Positions 7,917 through 16,511 of a stretch of DNA of 64,000 nt are shown in pieces. This stretch comes from CAWAND01 sp963807065 (GTDB lineage Bacteria; Chloroflexota; Anaerolineae; Anaerolineales; E44-bin32): assembly GCA_963807065.1 (NCBI GenBank), contig CAWDZQ010000003.1, forward strand, positions 682,001 through 746,000, written 5' to 3'. The notes below the pieces were generated by a model. It had not been told where the DNA came from, did no database searches, and saw only the letters and a list, made by a program, of their open reading frames with translations. The position numbers were made by a program, and so were the translations under genes. The stretch's first letter is position 1. The number at the start of each line of letters is the position of its first letter.

Positions 7917-9377
7917 ATGTATTCGATGCAAGGGCTCACCGCTTTTGAAGCGATCGGCGTGTGGAGTGTGATCGTCATCGCTTTGCTTGGCCTCATTTAC
8001 GCTCTGGTTCTGAGACGACAGATTCTGAAGGAAGACATGGGCACAGCCAAGATGCAGGAGGTGTGGGGCTCCATTCGTCAGGGCGCCGAGACCTACCTGA
8101 CCCGGCAACTTCGCTCGATCCTCCCCATGATCGCCATCCTCACGGTGGCGCTTTTTCTTTCCGTTTACATCGTTCCTCCTACCCCTGAAGCGCTTCAGCG
8201 CTTTCAGGGCATGAGCCAATCCAGCGTTCGTCTGATCATCGGCCTTGGGCGCGGCATTGGCTTCATCATGGGCGCCGGGTTCAGCCTGGCCGTCGGCCAG
8301 ATCGGAATGCGCATGGCGGTTAACGCCAACGTGCGCGTGGCGGCGGCCTCGCGGACTTCGTTCGCTGACGCCCTGCGGATCGCCTACCGGGCCGGAACTG
8401 TCACAGGAATGCTCACCAACGCCTTTGGCCTGTTCGGCGGCACGCTGCTCTTCATCTACTTCGGCATCGCCGCCCCCGACGCCCTGCTGGGGTTCGGCTT
8501 CGGAGGCACGTTGTTGGCCCTGTTCATGCGTGTCGGCGGTGGAATCTACACCAAGGCAGCTGATGTAGGGGCGGACCTGGTGGGGAAGGTTGAGGCCGGC
8601 ATCCCCGAGGACGATCCGCGCAACCCGGCCGTGATCGCCGATCTGGTGGGCGACAATGTCGGTGACTGCGCCGGAATGGCGGCCGACATCTTCGAGTCGT
8701 ACGAAGTCACGATCGTGGCATCGCTGATTTTGGCGCTGGCGCTCTGGCACCTGACGGGCAACCTAGAGTGGATTATCTTCCCCTTGATCGCCCGCGGCAT
8801 TGGGGTGTTCGCTTCCATTTTCGGCACCTACTCCGTCCGCAGCAGCGCCAAAGAGAGCTCCAACGCCATGCGGGCGATCTTCAACGGCTACATCATCTCG
8901 GCCGTGATTTCCATCGCTCTGTTCGGCATCGCTGCCTACCTCTACTTGGGGAACAACATTCCCGGCGGCTGGTGGCGACCCTTTGCGGCGACCTCGGTGG
9001 GCATCCTGCTGGCGACAGCCATCGACCGGTTGACGGACTACTTTACCGGCACCGGCCATCCCCCGGTCCTCGAAATCAAACGCTCGACCAACACTGGGCC
9101 GGCCACGATGATCCTCTCCGGACTGGCCGTCGGCTACGAATTCGAGCGTGTGGTCGGTTATTGTGATAGCCTTCACAATCCTTGCCTCCATCTTTATTTT
9201 CGGCACCATCCCCGGCATCGACTCGGCACAACAGGTCACTTTTATTCTCTACGGCGTGTCCCTGACCGGCATCGGCATGCTGGCGCTAACCGGCAACGTG
9301 GTGGCGATGGATTCCTACGGGCCGATCGCCGACAACGCCGCCGGGATCGGCGAGATGGCTTGGGCCGGACAGCATGA
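7917..9377 (+). CDS. hppA: Membrane H+-pyrophosphatase, N-terminal part (frame broken near 9141)
   Basis: This encodes the first half of an ion-pumping pyrophosphatase, which couples PPi hydrolysis to proton transport. The active-site blocks are intact: DVGADLVGKVEAGIPEDDPR and DNVGDCAGMAADIFES. The ATG at 7917 has AAAGGA six bases upstream; the frame is open further back but crosses the promoter. The true frame is lost near 9141, where GAATTCGAGC reads E-F-E-R. Deleting one T gives GAA TCG AGC GTG TGG, that is ESSVW, the family consensus, in frame with the next entry. Residues after about 408 of this frame (to 9377) are not real protein. With one base removed the whole gene is 782 codons plus stop. 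Confidence 0.85.
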   Translation: MYSMQGLTAFEAIGVWSVIVIALLGLIYALVLRRQILKEDMGTAKMQEVWGSIRQGAETYLTRQLRSILPMIAILTVALFLSVYIVPPTPEALQRFQGMSQSSVRLIIGLGRGIGFIMGAGFSLAVGQIGMRMAVNANVRVAAASRTSFADALRIAYRAGTVTGMLTNAFGLFGGTLLFIYFGIAAPDALLGFGFGGTLLALFMRVGGGIYTKAADVGADLVGKVEAGIPEDDPRNPAVIADLVGDNVGDCAGMAADIFESYEVTIVASLILALALWHLTGNLEWIIFPLIARGIGVFASIFGTYSVRSSAKESSNAMRAIFNGYIISAVISIALFGIAAYLYLGNNIPGGWWRPFAATSVGILLATAIDRLTDYFTGTGHPPVLEIKRSTNTGPATMILSGLAVGYEFERVVGYCDSLHNPCLHLYFRHHPRHRLGTTGHFYSLRRVPDRHRHAGANRQRGGDGFLRADRRQRRRDRRDGLGRTA

Positions 9378-10266
9378 CGCGGAGACACAGGCCGCACAGC
9401 AGATCATGGCCGATCTTGACGCTGTGGGAAACACCACCAAGGCCATCACCAAGGGCGTGGCCATCGGCTCGGCGGTCATCGCCGCCGTGGCGCTGTTCGG
9501 GTCCTTTCTGGTCGACGTCAGCCGGGCGCAAGCCGGGCTGGGAATTCCCCTGGCGCAGCAGATTCAGACCATCGGCATCCGCATCGACATGCCCCAGGTG
9601 TTCGTGGGCATGCTGATCGGCGCCGCCCTGCCCTGGCTTTTCTCTTCGTTCGCCATCAACGCCGTCAGCCGAGCCGCCATGCTGGTGGTCGAAGAAGTAC
9701 GCCGCCAGTTCCGTCTTGGGGTTCTGGAAGGCAAGGTCAAGCCGGACTACCGGCAAGCGGTGGCGATTTCAACCACGGCGGCGCAAAAGGAGCTGGTCTC
9801 TCTGGCCCTGCTCGGCGTCGTGACCCCGATCGTCATCGGCCTGGCCCTGCGCATCGAGGCGCTCGGCGGTTTCTTGGCCGGTGCCATCGTCTCCGGTCAG
9901 CTGCTGGCAGTCTTTATGAACAATGCCGGTGGCGCGTGGGACAACGCCAAGAAGCTCATCGAGGACGAAGTCAGCGCCCCGGACAAGAACACCGGCAAGG
10001 GTTCGGAACGCCATATGGCTGGCGTGGTCGGCGACACCGTCGGAGACCCAATGAAGGACACCGCCGGTCCGGCGCTCAATCCGATGATCAAGGTGGTCAA
10101 CATCGTGTCGGTGATCATCGCTCCCATCGTGGTGCAGTATCAAACCCTGGGCGTCGTCGGCTGGTTGGTGGTGCTGGTTTTGGTGCTGGCCCTGGTCTGG
10201 GCCGTGCGGCAGAGCAAGCGCTCCGCCCCCGAGATCAAGATCGAGCCGGCTGGGGCCGGCGACTGA
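9148..10266 (+). CDS. hppA: Membrane H+-pyrophosphatase, C-terminal part
   Basis: This is the second half of the same pyrophosphatase in the +1 frame. It has GNVVAMDSYGPIADNAAGI, then GNTTKAITKG, and near the end NNAGGAWDNAKKLIEDE and GDTVGDPMKDTAGPALNP, all conserved substrate-site segments. The Lys in GNTTKA is the residue that marks K+-independent H+-pyrophosphatases; K+-dependent enzymes have Ala there. No ribosome site precedes 9148, so this half is not expected to be made alone. Everything after the break is intact to the stop. Confidence 0.85.
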   Translation: MWSVIVIAFTILASIFIFGTIPGIDSAQQVTFILYGVSLTGIGMLALTGNVVAMDSYGPIADNAAGIGEMAWAGQHDAETQAAQQIMADLDAVGNTTKAITKGVAIGSAVIAAVALFGSFLVDVSRAQAGLGIPLAQQIQTIGIRIDMPQVFVGMLIGAALPWLFSSFAINAVSRAAMLVVEEVRRQFRLGVLEGKVKPDYRQAVAISTTAAQKELVSLALLGVVTPIVIGLALRIEALGGFLAGAIVSGQLLAVFMNNAGGAWDNAKKLIEDEVSAPDKNTGKGSERHMAGVVGDTVGDPMKDTAGPALNPMIKVVNIVSVIIAPIVVQYQTLGVVGWLVVLVLVLALVWAVRQSKRSAPEIKIEPAGAGD

Positions 10267-10294
10267 GGTCGCCACTTGAACCGCGCACAAACTG

Positions 10295-10324
10295 GGGTCC
10301 GGCCAGACGATGGCCGGACCCTTT
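10295..10324 (+). terminator. Terminator after hppA
   Basis: An 11-bp perfect stem (GGGTCCGGCCA / TGGCCGGACCC) with a 5-nt loop is followed by a short TTT run, 28 bp after the hppA stop. Confidence 0.6.
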
Positions 10325-10660
10325 GGGTTAGAAGGGAAGGCTGGGAGGTCGACTGATCGATCGGAGCAACCCCCTTCCCAATACCGCTCGGAAAGGGCAG
10401 CCGGCGCTGACCGGCAGCCAGCAAGTTCGAAAAGGGGCCGAAAATTCCGTGTACGTTGTGGAGCGCCATCTAACGGCGTTGCCGACAAGGGGTATTCTGC
10501 TTGGCACTGCCACCGACCGGCGGATCTCCCTCCCCGGTCGCACTCTGACCAGAGCACGGGCCACATGGATTGGCGCAGAGTTGTTCCCCGTCAGCTGGAG
10601 CCCCAGTCGGGGGGATCAGCCGCCCGGCGGGCACCTGGCGCTCCAGGGCGGGCACCGCGC
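10325..10660. other. Intergenic stretch without recognised content
   Basis: The 336 bases between the hppA terminator and the deacetylase hold no convincing promoter, RNA gene or repeat. The deacetylase frame is open throughout, but its translation here does not resemble the family. Confidence 0.4.
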
Positions 10661-11698
10661 ATGAGCTCCCCACCGGAGAACCAAATTGCCTTCACGCTCG
10701 AGAAGGGCGCCGGACACGCCTTCCCCGGCCACCCCGAGGCGCCTGCCCGTTTCAACCTCTTCGATGACGTCGTCCTCGAGCCACTCGCCGACCACCTGAT
10801 CTTTATCCAGGGCGGCGCGGCCTCTCTGGAGGCCGTCGGGCGTGTCCATTCCGAGATGCATATGTCCAGGATCGAGGCCGCCCTGGCGGACGCCCCGACC
10901 TACCTCGACAGTGGCGACACGTATGTCACAAGCCAGTCCTTGAAAATGGCGCTTCGGTCGGCCGGCGGCGTCCTGGCCGTACTTCAGGCGGTGCTGGACG
11001 GCCAGGTGGCGTCGGGATTCGCATTCACACGCCCCCCGGGTCACCATGCCACCGGCGACCGAGCCATGGGATTCTGCCTGCTGAACAACGTGGCCATCGC
11101 CGCGCGCGCTGCCCAATTCTCGGGGGTTTCGCGTCTTGCCATCATCGATTTCGACGTCCATCACGGGAACGGCACCCAGGCGATCTTCGAGGACGACCCC
11201 GATGTCCTCTATCTGTCGACCCACCAAACGGGCATCTACCCCGGCACGGGTGCCATCGACGAACAGGGCACCGGGGACGGGTGGGGCTGCACCATCAATC
11301 TGCCGCTGCCGGCCATGGCCGGAGACCGGTCCTTCAAAGCCGTGGCCCAGCGGATCATTGGCCCAGTCATCTCGCGGTACCGCCCCGATCTGATCCTGGT
11401 TTCGGCAGGCTTCGACGCCCACTGGCGAGATCCTCTGGCCAGCCTCCGAGTCACGCCGCTTGGGTTTCACCAACTCACCCGCTCGATTTGCGACCTGGCA
11501 GCCGGCCTGGGGGCCGCCGGGCCGGTCCTGTGCCTGGAAGGCGGTTATGAGCCGGAAGCCCTGGCTCACTCTGTGGCCAACACCGTGCGCGCCATGCTAG
11601 GGCTGACACATCAACCCGAGCCATGGCGCGCGCCCGACGCCGCCGAGCCGGATATCGACAGGTTGTTGGACCTGGCGGCCCGGCTGCATGGCGTCTGA
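10661..11698 (+). CDS. Histone-deacetylase-superfamily deacylase
   Basis: The 345-residue enzyme belongs to the zinc-dependent arginase/deacetylase fold. RPPGHHATGDRAMGFCLLNN holds the catalytic His pair; DFDVHHGNGTQ and SAGFDAHWRDPL supply the zinc ligands; LEGGYEPEALA is the conserved C-terminal block. Bacterial members deacetylate polyamines, acetoin-related or protein acyl substrates; which one applies cannot be told. The ATG at 10661 was chosen because homology begins just after it. It lacks an obvious Shine-Dalgarno sequence. A sirtuin lies 5 kb downstream. Confidence 0.88.
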   Translation: MSSPPENQIAFTLEKGAGHAFPGHPEAPARFNLFDDVVLEPLADHLIFIQGGAASLEAVGRVHSEMHMSRIEAALADAPTYLDSGDTYVTSQSLKMALRSAGGVLAVLQAVLDGQVASGFAFTRPPGHHATGDRAMGFCLLNNVAIAARAAQFSGVSRLAIIDFDVHHGNGTQAIFEDDPDVLYLSTHQTGIYPGTGAIDEQGTGDGWGCTINLPLPAMAGDRSFKAVAQRIIGPVISRYRPDLILVSAGFDAHWRDPLASLRVTPLGFHQLTRSICDLAAGLGAAGPVLCLEGGYEPEALAHSVANTVRAMLGLTHQPEPWRAPDAAEPDIDRLLDLAARLHGV

Positions 11699-11744
11699 GT
11701 TGACTATGCGAAAAGATATTGGCCAGCACCGCAGGCGAGTTGCC

Positions 11745-11773
11745 TTGCGCAAACCGATGGTCTGCGGCATACT
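11745..11773 (+). promoter_or_regulatory. Promoter of the TPR gene
   Basis: TTGCGC (11745-11750), a 17-bp spacer and CATACT (11768-11773) precede the ATG at 11792. AAGGGA lies about eight bases before the ATG, so the leader is very short but has a ribosome site. Confidence 0.5.
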
Positions 11774-11791
11774 CATTGCAAGGGATAGCCC

Positions 11792-14086
11792 ATGACCCAA
11801 ATCAGTCTGCGCGCCTACATTCGAGAAATCGATAACCTGATCGAGCGAGAGCTTCTCGACGAAGCCATCGCGCACTGTCGGCATATCCTCCAGACCTTTC
11901 CCAAGCACATCGAGACCTACCGCTTGCTTGGTAAGTCGTACCTGGAGGCCAAACGCTATGGCGACGCTGCCGACATCTTCCAACGCGTGCTGTCCGCCGT
12001 CCCCGACGACTTCGTGTCGCACATTGGCATGGCGATCGTCCGCGAGGATGAAGGCAATCTCGATTCGGCGATCTGGCACATGGAGCGCGCCTTTGAGACC
12101 AACCCCGCGAATCCAGCCATTCAGCAGGAGCTGCGCCGCCTGATTGGCCGGAGGGATGGCTTTGAACCCCATAAGGTTCGATTGACCCGCGGCGCGCTCG
12201 CCCGCATGTATGCGCAGGGGGAGCTCTATCCCCAGGCCATCGCTGAACTCCAATCCGCATTGCAGGAGGACCTGGATCGGCCGGATCTTCAAGTGCTTTT
12301 GGCTGAAATGCTGTGGCATACCGATCAAAAGATGGAAGCGGCGGACGTCAGCCGCCAGATCCTCGAGAAGCTGCCCTATTGTCAGAAGGCCGGACGGATT
12401 ATGGCCGCCGTCCACCAAGAACAAGGCAAATCGGAAGAAGGTACGGCCTATCATAGGCGTCTGGCACAGCTCGATCCATATGCGGCCTATGTGGAATACC
12501 CCATGATCGACACCGTCAAGGTCGAGGCTGACACCATTCGCATCGAGCGGTTGGATTGGCGGCCAGGGCAGCCACTGCCGGCCTCCGAATCCGCCCAGCC
12601 CGACTGGGCTTCATCACTCGGGGTTGAGATCGAGAGCGATTCCGATGACGTCGACGCCGGCGGGCCCTTGCCGTCCTGGCTCAACGACATCGAACCTGCC
12701 TCCGCATCGCTTGACATCGACGACGGCGAGGAAGAGCCCGCCAGCGGGATGTCGCCCTTCGAAGCGCCCTCCCTGGCCGATGACGAACCCGTACCTCCCG
12801 AAGACCTCGCCGAAGCCGATATCCCCGATTGGATGACCGAAGCCGGCTGGGAAGAGTCCAGCGGCGAGGCGGTCGAGGCACCGGTGTCTTTCTCCGAAAG
12901 TGAGCTGTCTTCGCTGGAGAGAGGCGAACTGCCGGCGGTCGAAGATGCCGCCCAGGGATCGGATGACGCGGATTTGGGTGAGCTCGCCCCGGCCGAAATC
13001 CCCTCCTGGCTTCAACAGAAGGCGCCTGAGGCCGCCGAGGCTGAGCCGCCTGCCGATCTCCCGGTCGAGGCCGCTGAGCTTGAACCGCCGGCCGATCTGC
13101 CGGTCGAGGCCGCTGAGCCTCCGAGCGACGGTGTTCCTGATTGGATTGAGGATCTTGCCGAACCGGAACCGCCGGCCGCCGAGTCCGGCACCGCAACTGA
13201 AGTGTCGGATCTGACGCCAGATTGGCTTGGCCAGATGGCGTCCGAGTCCGTCGACGAAGGCATGGACGCCGAGCTGCCCAGCTTTGATTTCACCGATGAA
13301 GAACCGACCGCAGATGCCGCCGATATCACCTCGCCAGGGCCCGAAGGGGGGGAGGTCCCGGCATGGCTTGACGATTCCGAACCGGGCGCCACCTCAACCA
13401 TCCTGACCTGGCTGGGGAACCGCGAGGAGGGTGAACCCGACCAGGCGGCCGTGACCCAAGGGGAAGGCGACGGCGTGCCTGATTGGATGCAGGCGGCCTT
13501 TGAAGGCGAGGACGACGACCTCGGATCCGACATCTCGGCCGAAGAGGCGCCCGCCGAGGCCCCACCGGCCTGGCTCTCAGGGCTGGCTCAGGCGGCCGCT
13601 GAATCCGACGAGGCGGAGCTCGACGAGTTGACCAAGCTTCGCGACCGCTCGGCCGCAGCCGAAGATGATCTCGACACCCAGGAAGATGATGCCCAGCCGG
13701 GTGAGATCCCCAGCTGGTTGATGGCTATTCGCGGCGATGAAGCCGCCGAACAAGAGCTTGGTGAAGACGAGTTCGAAGCCGAACTCCCGCTGAGCTTCCC
13801 CTGGGAATCTGAAGAGAAAGAGGCGGAGGGGACGCCGTCTGGAACTGAAATGGGGATCGAGGACGGCGTTGCCGCCGAGGAAACCATGGTCGCGCCCGCG
13901 GCCGAAGGACGTGAAACGTCCGACGAGCCGCCAGCCGAAGCAACGGATGCTTCCAGTTGGCTCGAGACCCTGAGCCAGGAAAGCCAAGGAACCGAACAGC
14001 CCTGGCCGTCAGACGCCGCGGAAACGCCAGACGCCGGCCTTGATTTCGGCGACGTCCTGGCTCGAGAACCTCGGGCAGGCCGATGA
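11792..14086 (+). CDS. TPR protein with PxWL motif array, segment 1
   Basis: The first about 230 residues are TPR helices (LLDEAIAHCRHILQTFPKH, then YRLLGKSYLEAKRYGDAADI). The rest is a very acidic, Ala/Pro/Glu-rich linker with repeated short motifs of the form P-x-W-hydrophobic: LPSWLNDI, IPDWMTEA, IPSWLQQ, VPDWIEDL, TPDWLGQM, VPAWLDD, VPDWMQAA, PPAWLSGL, IPSWLMAI. The frame is lost near 14045. Removing one T from GATTTCGG lets the reading continue as DSATSWLENLG, matching the ASSWLETLSQ repeat just before. The gene therefore continues in the next two entries; corrected, it would be 1,381 residues. I do not know a function; it looks cytoplasmic and scaffold-like. Confidence 0.75.
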   Translation: MTQISLRAYIREIDNLIERELLDEAIAHCRHILQTFPKHIETYRLLGKSYLEAKRYGDAADIFQRVLSAVPDDFVSHIGMAIVREDEGNLDSAIWHMERAFETNPANPAIQQELRRLIGRRDGFEPHKVRLTRGALARMYAQGELYPQAIAELQSALQEDLDRPDLQVLLAEMLWHTDQKMEAADVSRQILEKLPYCQKAGRIMAAVHQEQGKSEEGTAYHRRLAQLDPYAAYVEYPMIDTVKVEADTIRIERLDWRPGQPLPASESAQPDWASSLGVEIESDSDDVDAGGPLPSWLNDIEPASASLDIDDGEEEPASGMSPFEAPSLADDEPVPPEDLAEADIPDWMTEAGWEESSGEAVEAPVSFSESELSSLERGELPAVEDAAQGSDDADLGELAPAEIPSWLQQKAPEAAEAEPPADLPVEAAELEPPADLPVEAAEPPSDGVPDWIEDLAEPEPPAAESGTATEVSDLTPDWLGQMASESVDEGMDAELPSFDFTDEEPTADAADITSPGPEGGEVPAWLDDSEPGATSTILTWLGNREEGEPDQAAVTQGEGDGVPDWMQAAFEGEDDDLGSDISAEEAPAEAPPAWLSGLAQAAAESDEAELDELTKLRDRSAAAEDDLDTQEDDAQPGEIPSWLMAIRGDEAAEQELGEDEFEAELPLSFPWESEEKEAEGTPSGTEMGIEDGVAAEETMVAPAAEGRETSDEPPAEATDASSWLETLSQESQGTEQPWPSDAAETPDAGLDFGDVLAREPRAGR

Positions 14087-15668
14087 AGAAGAGCCGGTGG
14101 ACCAAATGGAGCCATCAATCGAAGAACCCGAGTGGATGCGCGGCCTGGAAGACGAGGACACCGACGATGAGGCGATCGGCGATCTGGCCAGCACGTGGCT
14201 GGAAGGTCTGGCCGACACGCTGGCCGAGACGCCGGCCGAACCTGATCAGGCCGAAAGCGGCGCTGGCGCGGACAACGAAGACGTGCCCAATTGGCTGCTG
14301 GATTATGAGACACCCGAGATTGACGCCGAACTCCCCCCGGCCACCGAACCTGAGCCCGAGCCAACCATCCCCGAAGAGGCTGCCGCCGCTCCGCCGACCC
14401 CCGAAGATGATACGGGCCGGCTGAAGCTCTTGGAGGAGTTGGGCCTGCACGAGTCCGAAGCCTCGGAGGAGATCTTCGCCCCCGCTCCCGAGGCCGAGAG
14501 CGAAGAAACCCACGATGATTTCGCGCAGCTTGAAGGCATGGACGACGATCAAATCTTCGATTGGCTCGAAGGGCTGGCGGCGCGCGGCGAAGACGAGACC
14601 ATGGAAGAGGCGCCGGCGGTTGAAGCGCCGACCACGACGGCCGAACCGCCGGCGGAGGAATCCGAGGCCGACTTGGGCTGGTTGGAGCAGCTAGCCGAGA
14701 AACGCGGCATCACGGAAGAAATCCAAGCTGCCCCCGCCGTGCCAAGCCATGCGACTCACCCCTCACAAGAACCTGAGGCGGAAGCACCTTTAGAGGCACC
14801 CGACGAACTAGCGCCCGAAGTTATTCCTTCAGAGGCCGCCCCCGCTGGTCCAAGCCAGGCGGCTCACCCCGCACAAGAACCTGAGCCTGAAGCGCATCCC
14901 GAGGCGCCCGACGAACTGGCGCCCGAAATTATTCCTTCAGAGGCCGCCCCCGCTTGGCCAAGCCAGGCGGCTCACCCCGCACAAGAACCTGAGCCTGAAG
15001 CGCATCCCGAGGCACCCGACGAACTGGCGCCCGAAATCACGCCTTCAGAGGCCGCCCCTCCGGAAACCCCGTCCCCTCAGCCGGCTTCCCGAGAGCAAGC
15101 CCCACCGGCGGCTCCCGAGCCAGTGGCGGCTCAAAATGAACCGGAACCAGAAGCGGCCCCCGGTCCAGAGGTCCCTGATTGGCTCATTGCCACACAGGAG
15201 CAGTCTGCCCAAGCGGCCCAGCAACCCCAAGCCCAGCCGGTGGTCGAAGAAGAACCCCAACCGCTGGCGGCCGCCGAATCCCCCATCGCCGACATGGCCG
15301 AGTCCGTATCCGCCCCTCCGCAGGAACCGGAGCCTCCCGCAGCGGCCGAACCCGGCCCAGAGGAAGCGGCCGCATCCGAACAAGAGCACCCGCCCGTCAC
15401 GCCTCCTCCGGCGGTTCCCGCTCCCCCCACCGAGCAGCCTCGCGTAGTGACTGACATCGGACTGGAGAGGGCGCGTGAGGCCCTTCAATCCGGAGACCTC
15501 GAGCGCGCCGCCAGTGAGTACGCCCAGCTGATCAAGGCCCGCAGCTCATTGTCAGACGTCGTCGAAGACCTTGAGGCCGCTCTAGATCGGGATCCCGAGT
15601 TCCTCCAGCCTGTGGCAGCTTCTGGGCGACGCCTACATGAAGGTCGATCGGACGTCGGATGCGGTTAA
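14040..15668 (+). CDS. TPR protein with PxWL motif array, segment 2
   Basis: This is the continuation of the acidic linker in another frame, with more Trp motifs (ATSWLENLG, EPEWMRGL, ASTWLEGL, VPNWLLDY, IFDWLEGL, DLGWLEQL, VPDWLIAT) and three 36-residue tandem repeats. It ends in the first of two C-terminal TPR-like units (AREALQSGDLERAASEYAQL). The frame is lost again near 15602. Removing one T from GAGTTCCTCC gives ESSSLWQLLGDAYMK, which aligns gap-free with the second unit (GVDQPMIWQVLGDAYMK). There is no start signal of its own. Confidence 0.65.
   Translation: MISATSWLENLGQADEEEPVDQMEPSIEEPEWMRGLEDEDTDDEAIGDLASTWLEGLADTLAETPAEPDQAESGAGADNEDVPNWLLDYETPEIDAELPPATEPEPEPTIPEEAAAAPPTPEDDTGRLKLLEELGLHESEASEEIFAPAPEAESEETHDDFAQLEGMDDDQIFDWLEGLAARGEDETMEEAPAVEAPTTTAEPPAEESEADLGWLEQLAEKRGITEEIQAAPAVPSHATHPSQEPEAEAPLEAPDELAPEVIPSEAAPAGPSQAAHPAQEPEPEAHPEAPDELAPEIIPSEAAPAWPSQAAHPAQEPEPEAHPEAPDELAPEITPSEAAPPETPSPQPASREQAPPAAPEPVAAQNEPEPEAAPGPEVPDWLIATQEQSAQAAQQPQAQPVVEEEPQPLAAAESPIADMAESVSAPPQEPEPPAAAEPGPEEAAASEQEHPPVTPPPAVPAPPTEQPRVVTDIGLERAREALQSGDLERAASEYAQLIKARSSLSDVVEDLEAALDRDPEFLQPVAASGRRLHEGRSDVGCG
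14742..15060 (+). repeat. Three 108-bp tandem repeats in the TPR gene linker
   Basis: Copies begin at 14742, 14850 and 14958. Each encodes about 36 residues of the type QAAHPAQEPEPEAHPEAP followed by DELAPEIIPSEAAP. Copies 2 and 3 are almost identical; copy 1 is more diverged. Copy number probably varies among strains. Confidence 0.85.
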
Positions 15669-15939
15669 GGCTTACAACCGCGGCATGAAGGAAGCCGAAG
15701 TGCTCAACAGCGCCCGACAGGCCCTGGCCTCTGGCGACGCACAGCGCGCTGCCGCCCAGTACGGCATTCTGATCAAGACCAAGAAGAGACTGGATGACGT
15801 GATCCGGGACCTGGAGGACGCCGTCGCCGAGGGAGTCGACCAGCCGATGATCTGGCAGGTCCTGGGCGACGCCTACATGAAAGCCGATCGCCTTGACGAG
15901 TCGATCGAGGCCTACCGGAAAGGCATGAGTTCCGTCTAG
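15637..15939 (+). CDS. TPR protein with PxWL motif array, segment 3 (C-terminus)
   Basis: The last 100 residues contain the end of one TPR-like unit and a complete second unit (ARQALASGDAQRAAAQYGIL to LDESIEAYRKGMSSV). It belongs to the same gene as the two preceding entries, in a third frame. The ATG at 15637 is internal: it corresponds to the Met of GDAYMK, present in both units. Confidence 0.65.
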   Translation: MKVDRTSDAVKAYNRGMKEAEVLNSARQALASGDAQRAAAQYGILIKTKKRLDDVIRDLEDAVAEGVDQPMIWQVLGDAYMKADRLDESIEAYRKGMSSV

Positions 15940-15981
15940 TTAGGTGGCGGCGGTGGTCGATTCCCTACGCGCAGCAAGACG

Positions 15982-16003
15982 AACTCGGGGTTAGCCCCGA
16001 GTT
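15982..16003 (+). promoter_or_regulatory. Hairpin between TPR gene and ndk
   Basis: AACTCGGGG and CCCCGAGTT form a perfect 9-bp stem with a TTAG loop. No T-tract follows. It ends about ten bases before the AGGAGG of ndk, so it may be a terminator for the TPR transcript or a leader structure of ndk. Confidence 0.5.
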
Positions 16004-16026
16004 CCCTATATCAGGAGGAGGCACCT

Positions 16027-16476
16027 TTGGAAAGGACGCTGGTTCTGATCAAGCCCGACGCCGTCCAGCGTGGGCTGATGGGCGAAATCTTGGGACGCCT
16101 GGAACGGCGCGGCCTCATGCTCGTGGGAACAAAGTTCATGTCCGTCCCCCAAGAACTGGCCGAAGCTCACTACGCCGTCCACAAGGGCAAGCCCTTCTAT
16201 GACGGCCTGATTGCATACATCACCTCTTCGCCGGTCCTGGCCATGGTCTGGGAGGGGCCCAACGCCATCGCCGCCGTGAGGCAGACAATGGGTGCCACCC
16301 GCCCGATCGAAGCCGCTCCCGGCTCTATACGTCACGACTTCGGCCTAGAAGTCGGCCGCAATCTGACCCATGCCTCCGACGCACCCGAGACGGCCGCCGC
16401 GGAGGTCGCCCTGTGGTTCGACGAGGCTGAGCTGGTCAACTGGAAGCGCGATCTGGATCGCTGGATCTTGGAGTAG
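16027..16476 (+). CDS. ndk: Nucleoside diphosphate kinase
   Basis: The 149-residue enzyme transfers the gamma phosphate from ATP to other nucleoside diphosphates through a phospho-His. It starts ERTLVLIKPDAVQRGLMGEI as in the family, and the active-site His lies in NLTHASDAPETAAAE. The usual NxxHGSDS is slightly altered, but the His, Ser and Asp are kept. Length is normal. The start codon is TTG at 16027, supported by AGGAGG upstream; no ATG is available near the family start. Confidence 0.95.
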   Translation: MERTLVLIKPDAVQRGLMGEILGRLERRGLMLVGTKFMSVPQELAEAHYAVHKGKPFYDGLIAYITSSPVLAMVWEGPNAIAAVRQTMGATRPIEAAPGSIRHDFGLEVGRNLTHASDAPETAAAEVALWFDEAELVNWKRDLDRWILE

Positions 16477-16511
16477 CCCGCGGCGGCCCAGCCGCTCGTG
16501 GCCCGTTGCAG

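Noticed and set aside
9161..9178. Rex-operator-like TTGTGATAGCCTTCACAA inside hppA
   Set aside because: It lies in codons for a conserved hydrophobic helix (VIVIAFTIL), far from any promoter, so coding constraint explains it better than regulation.
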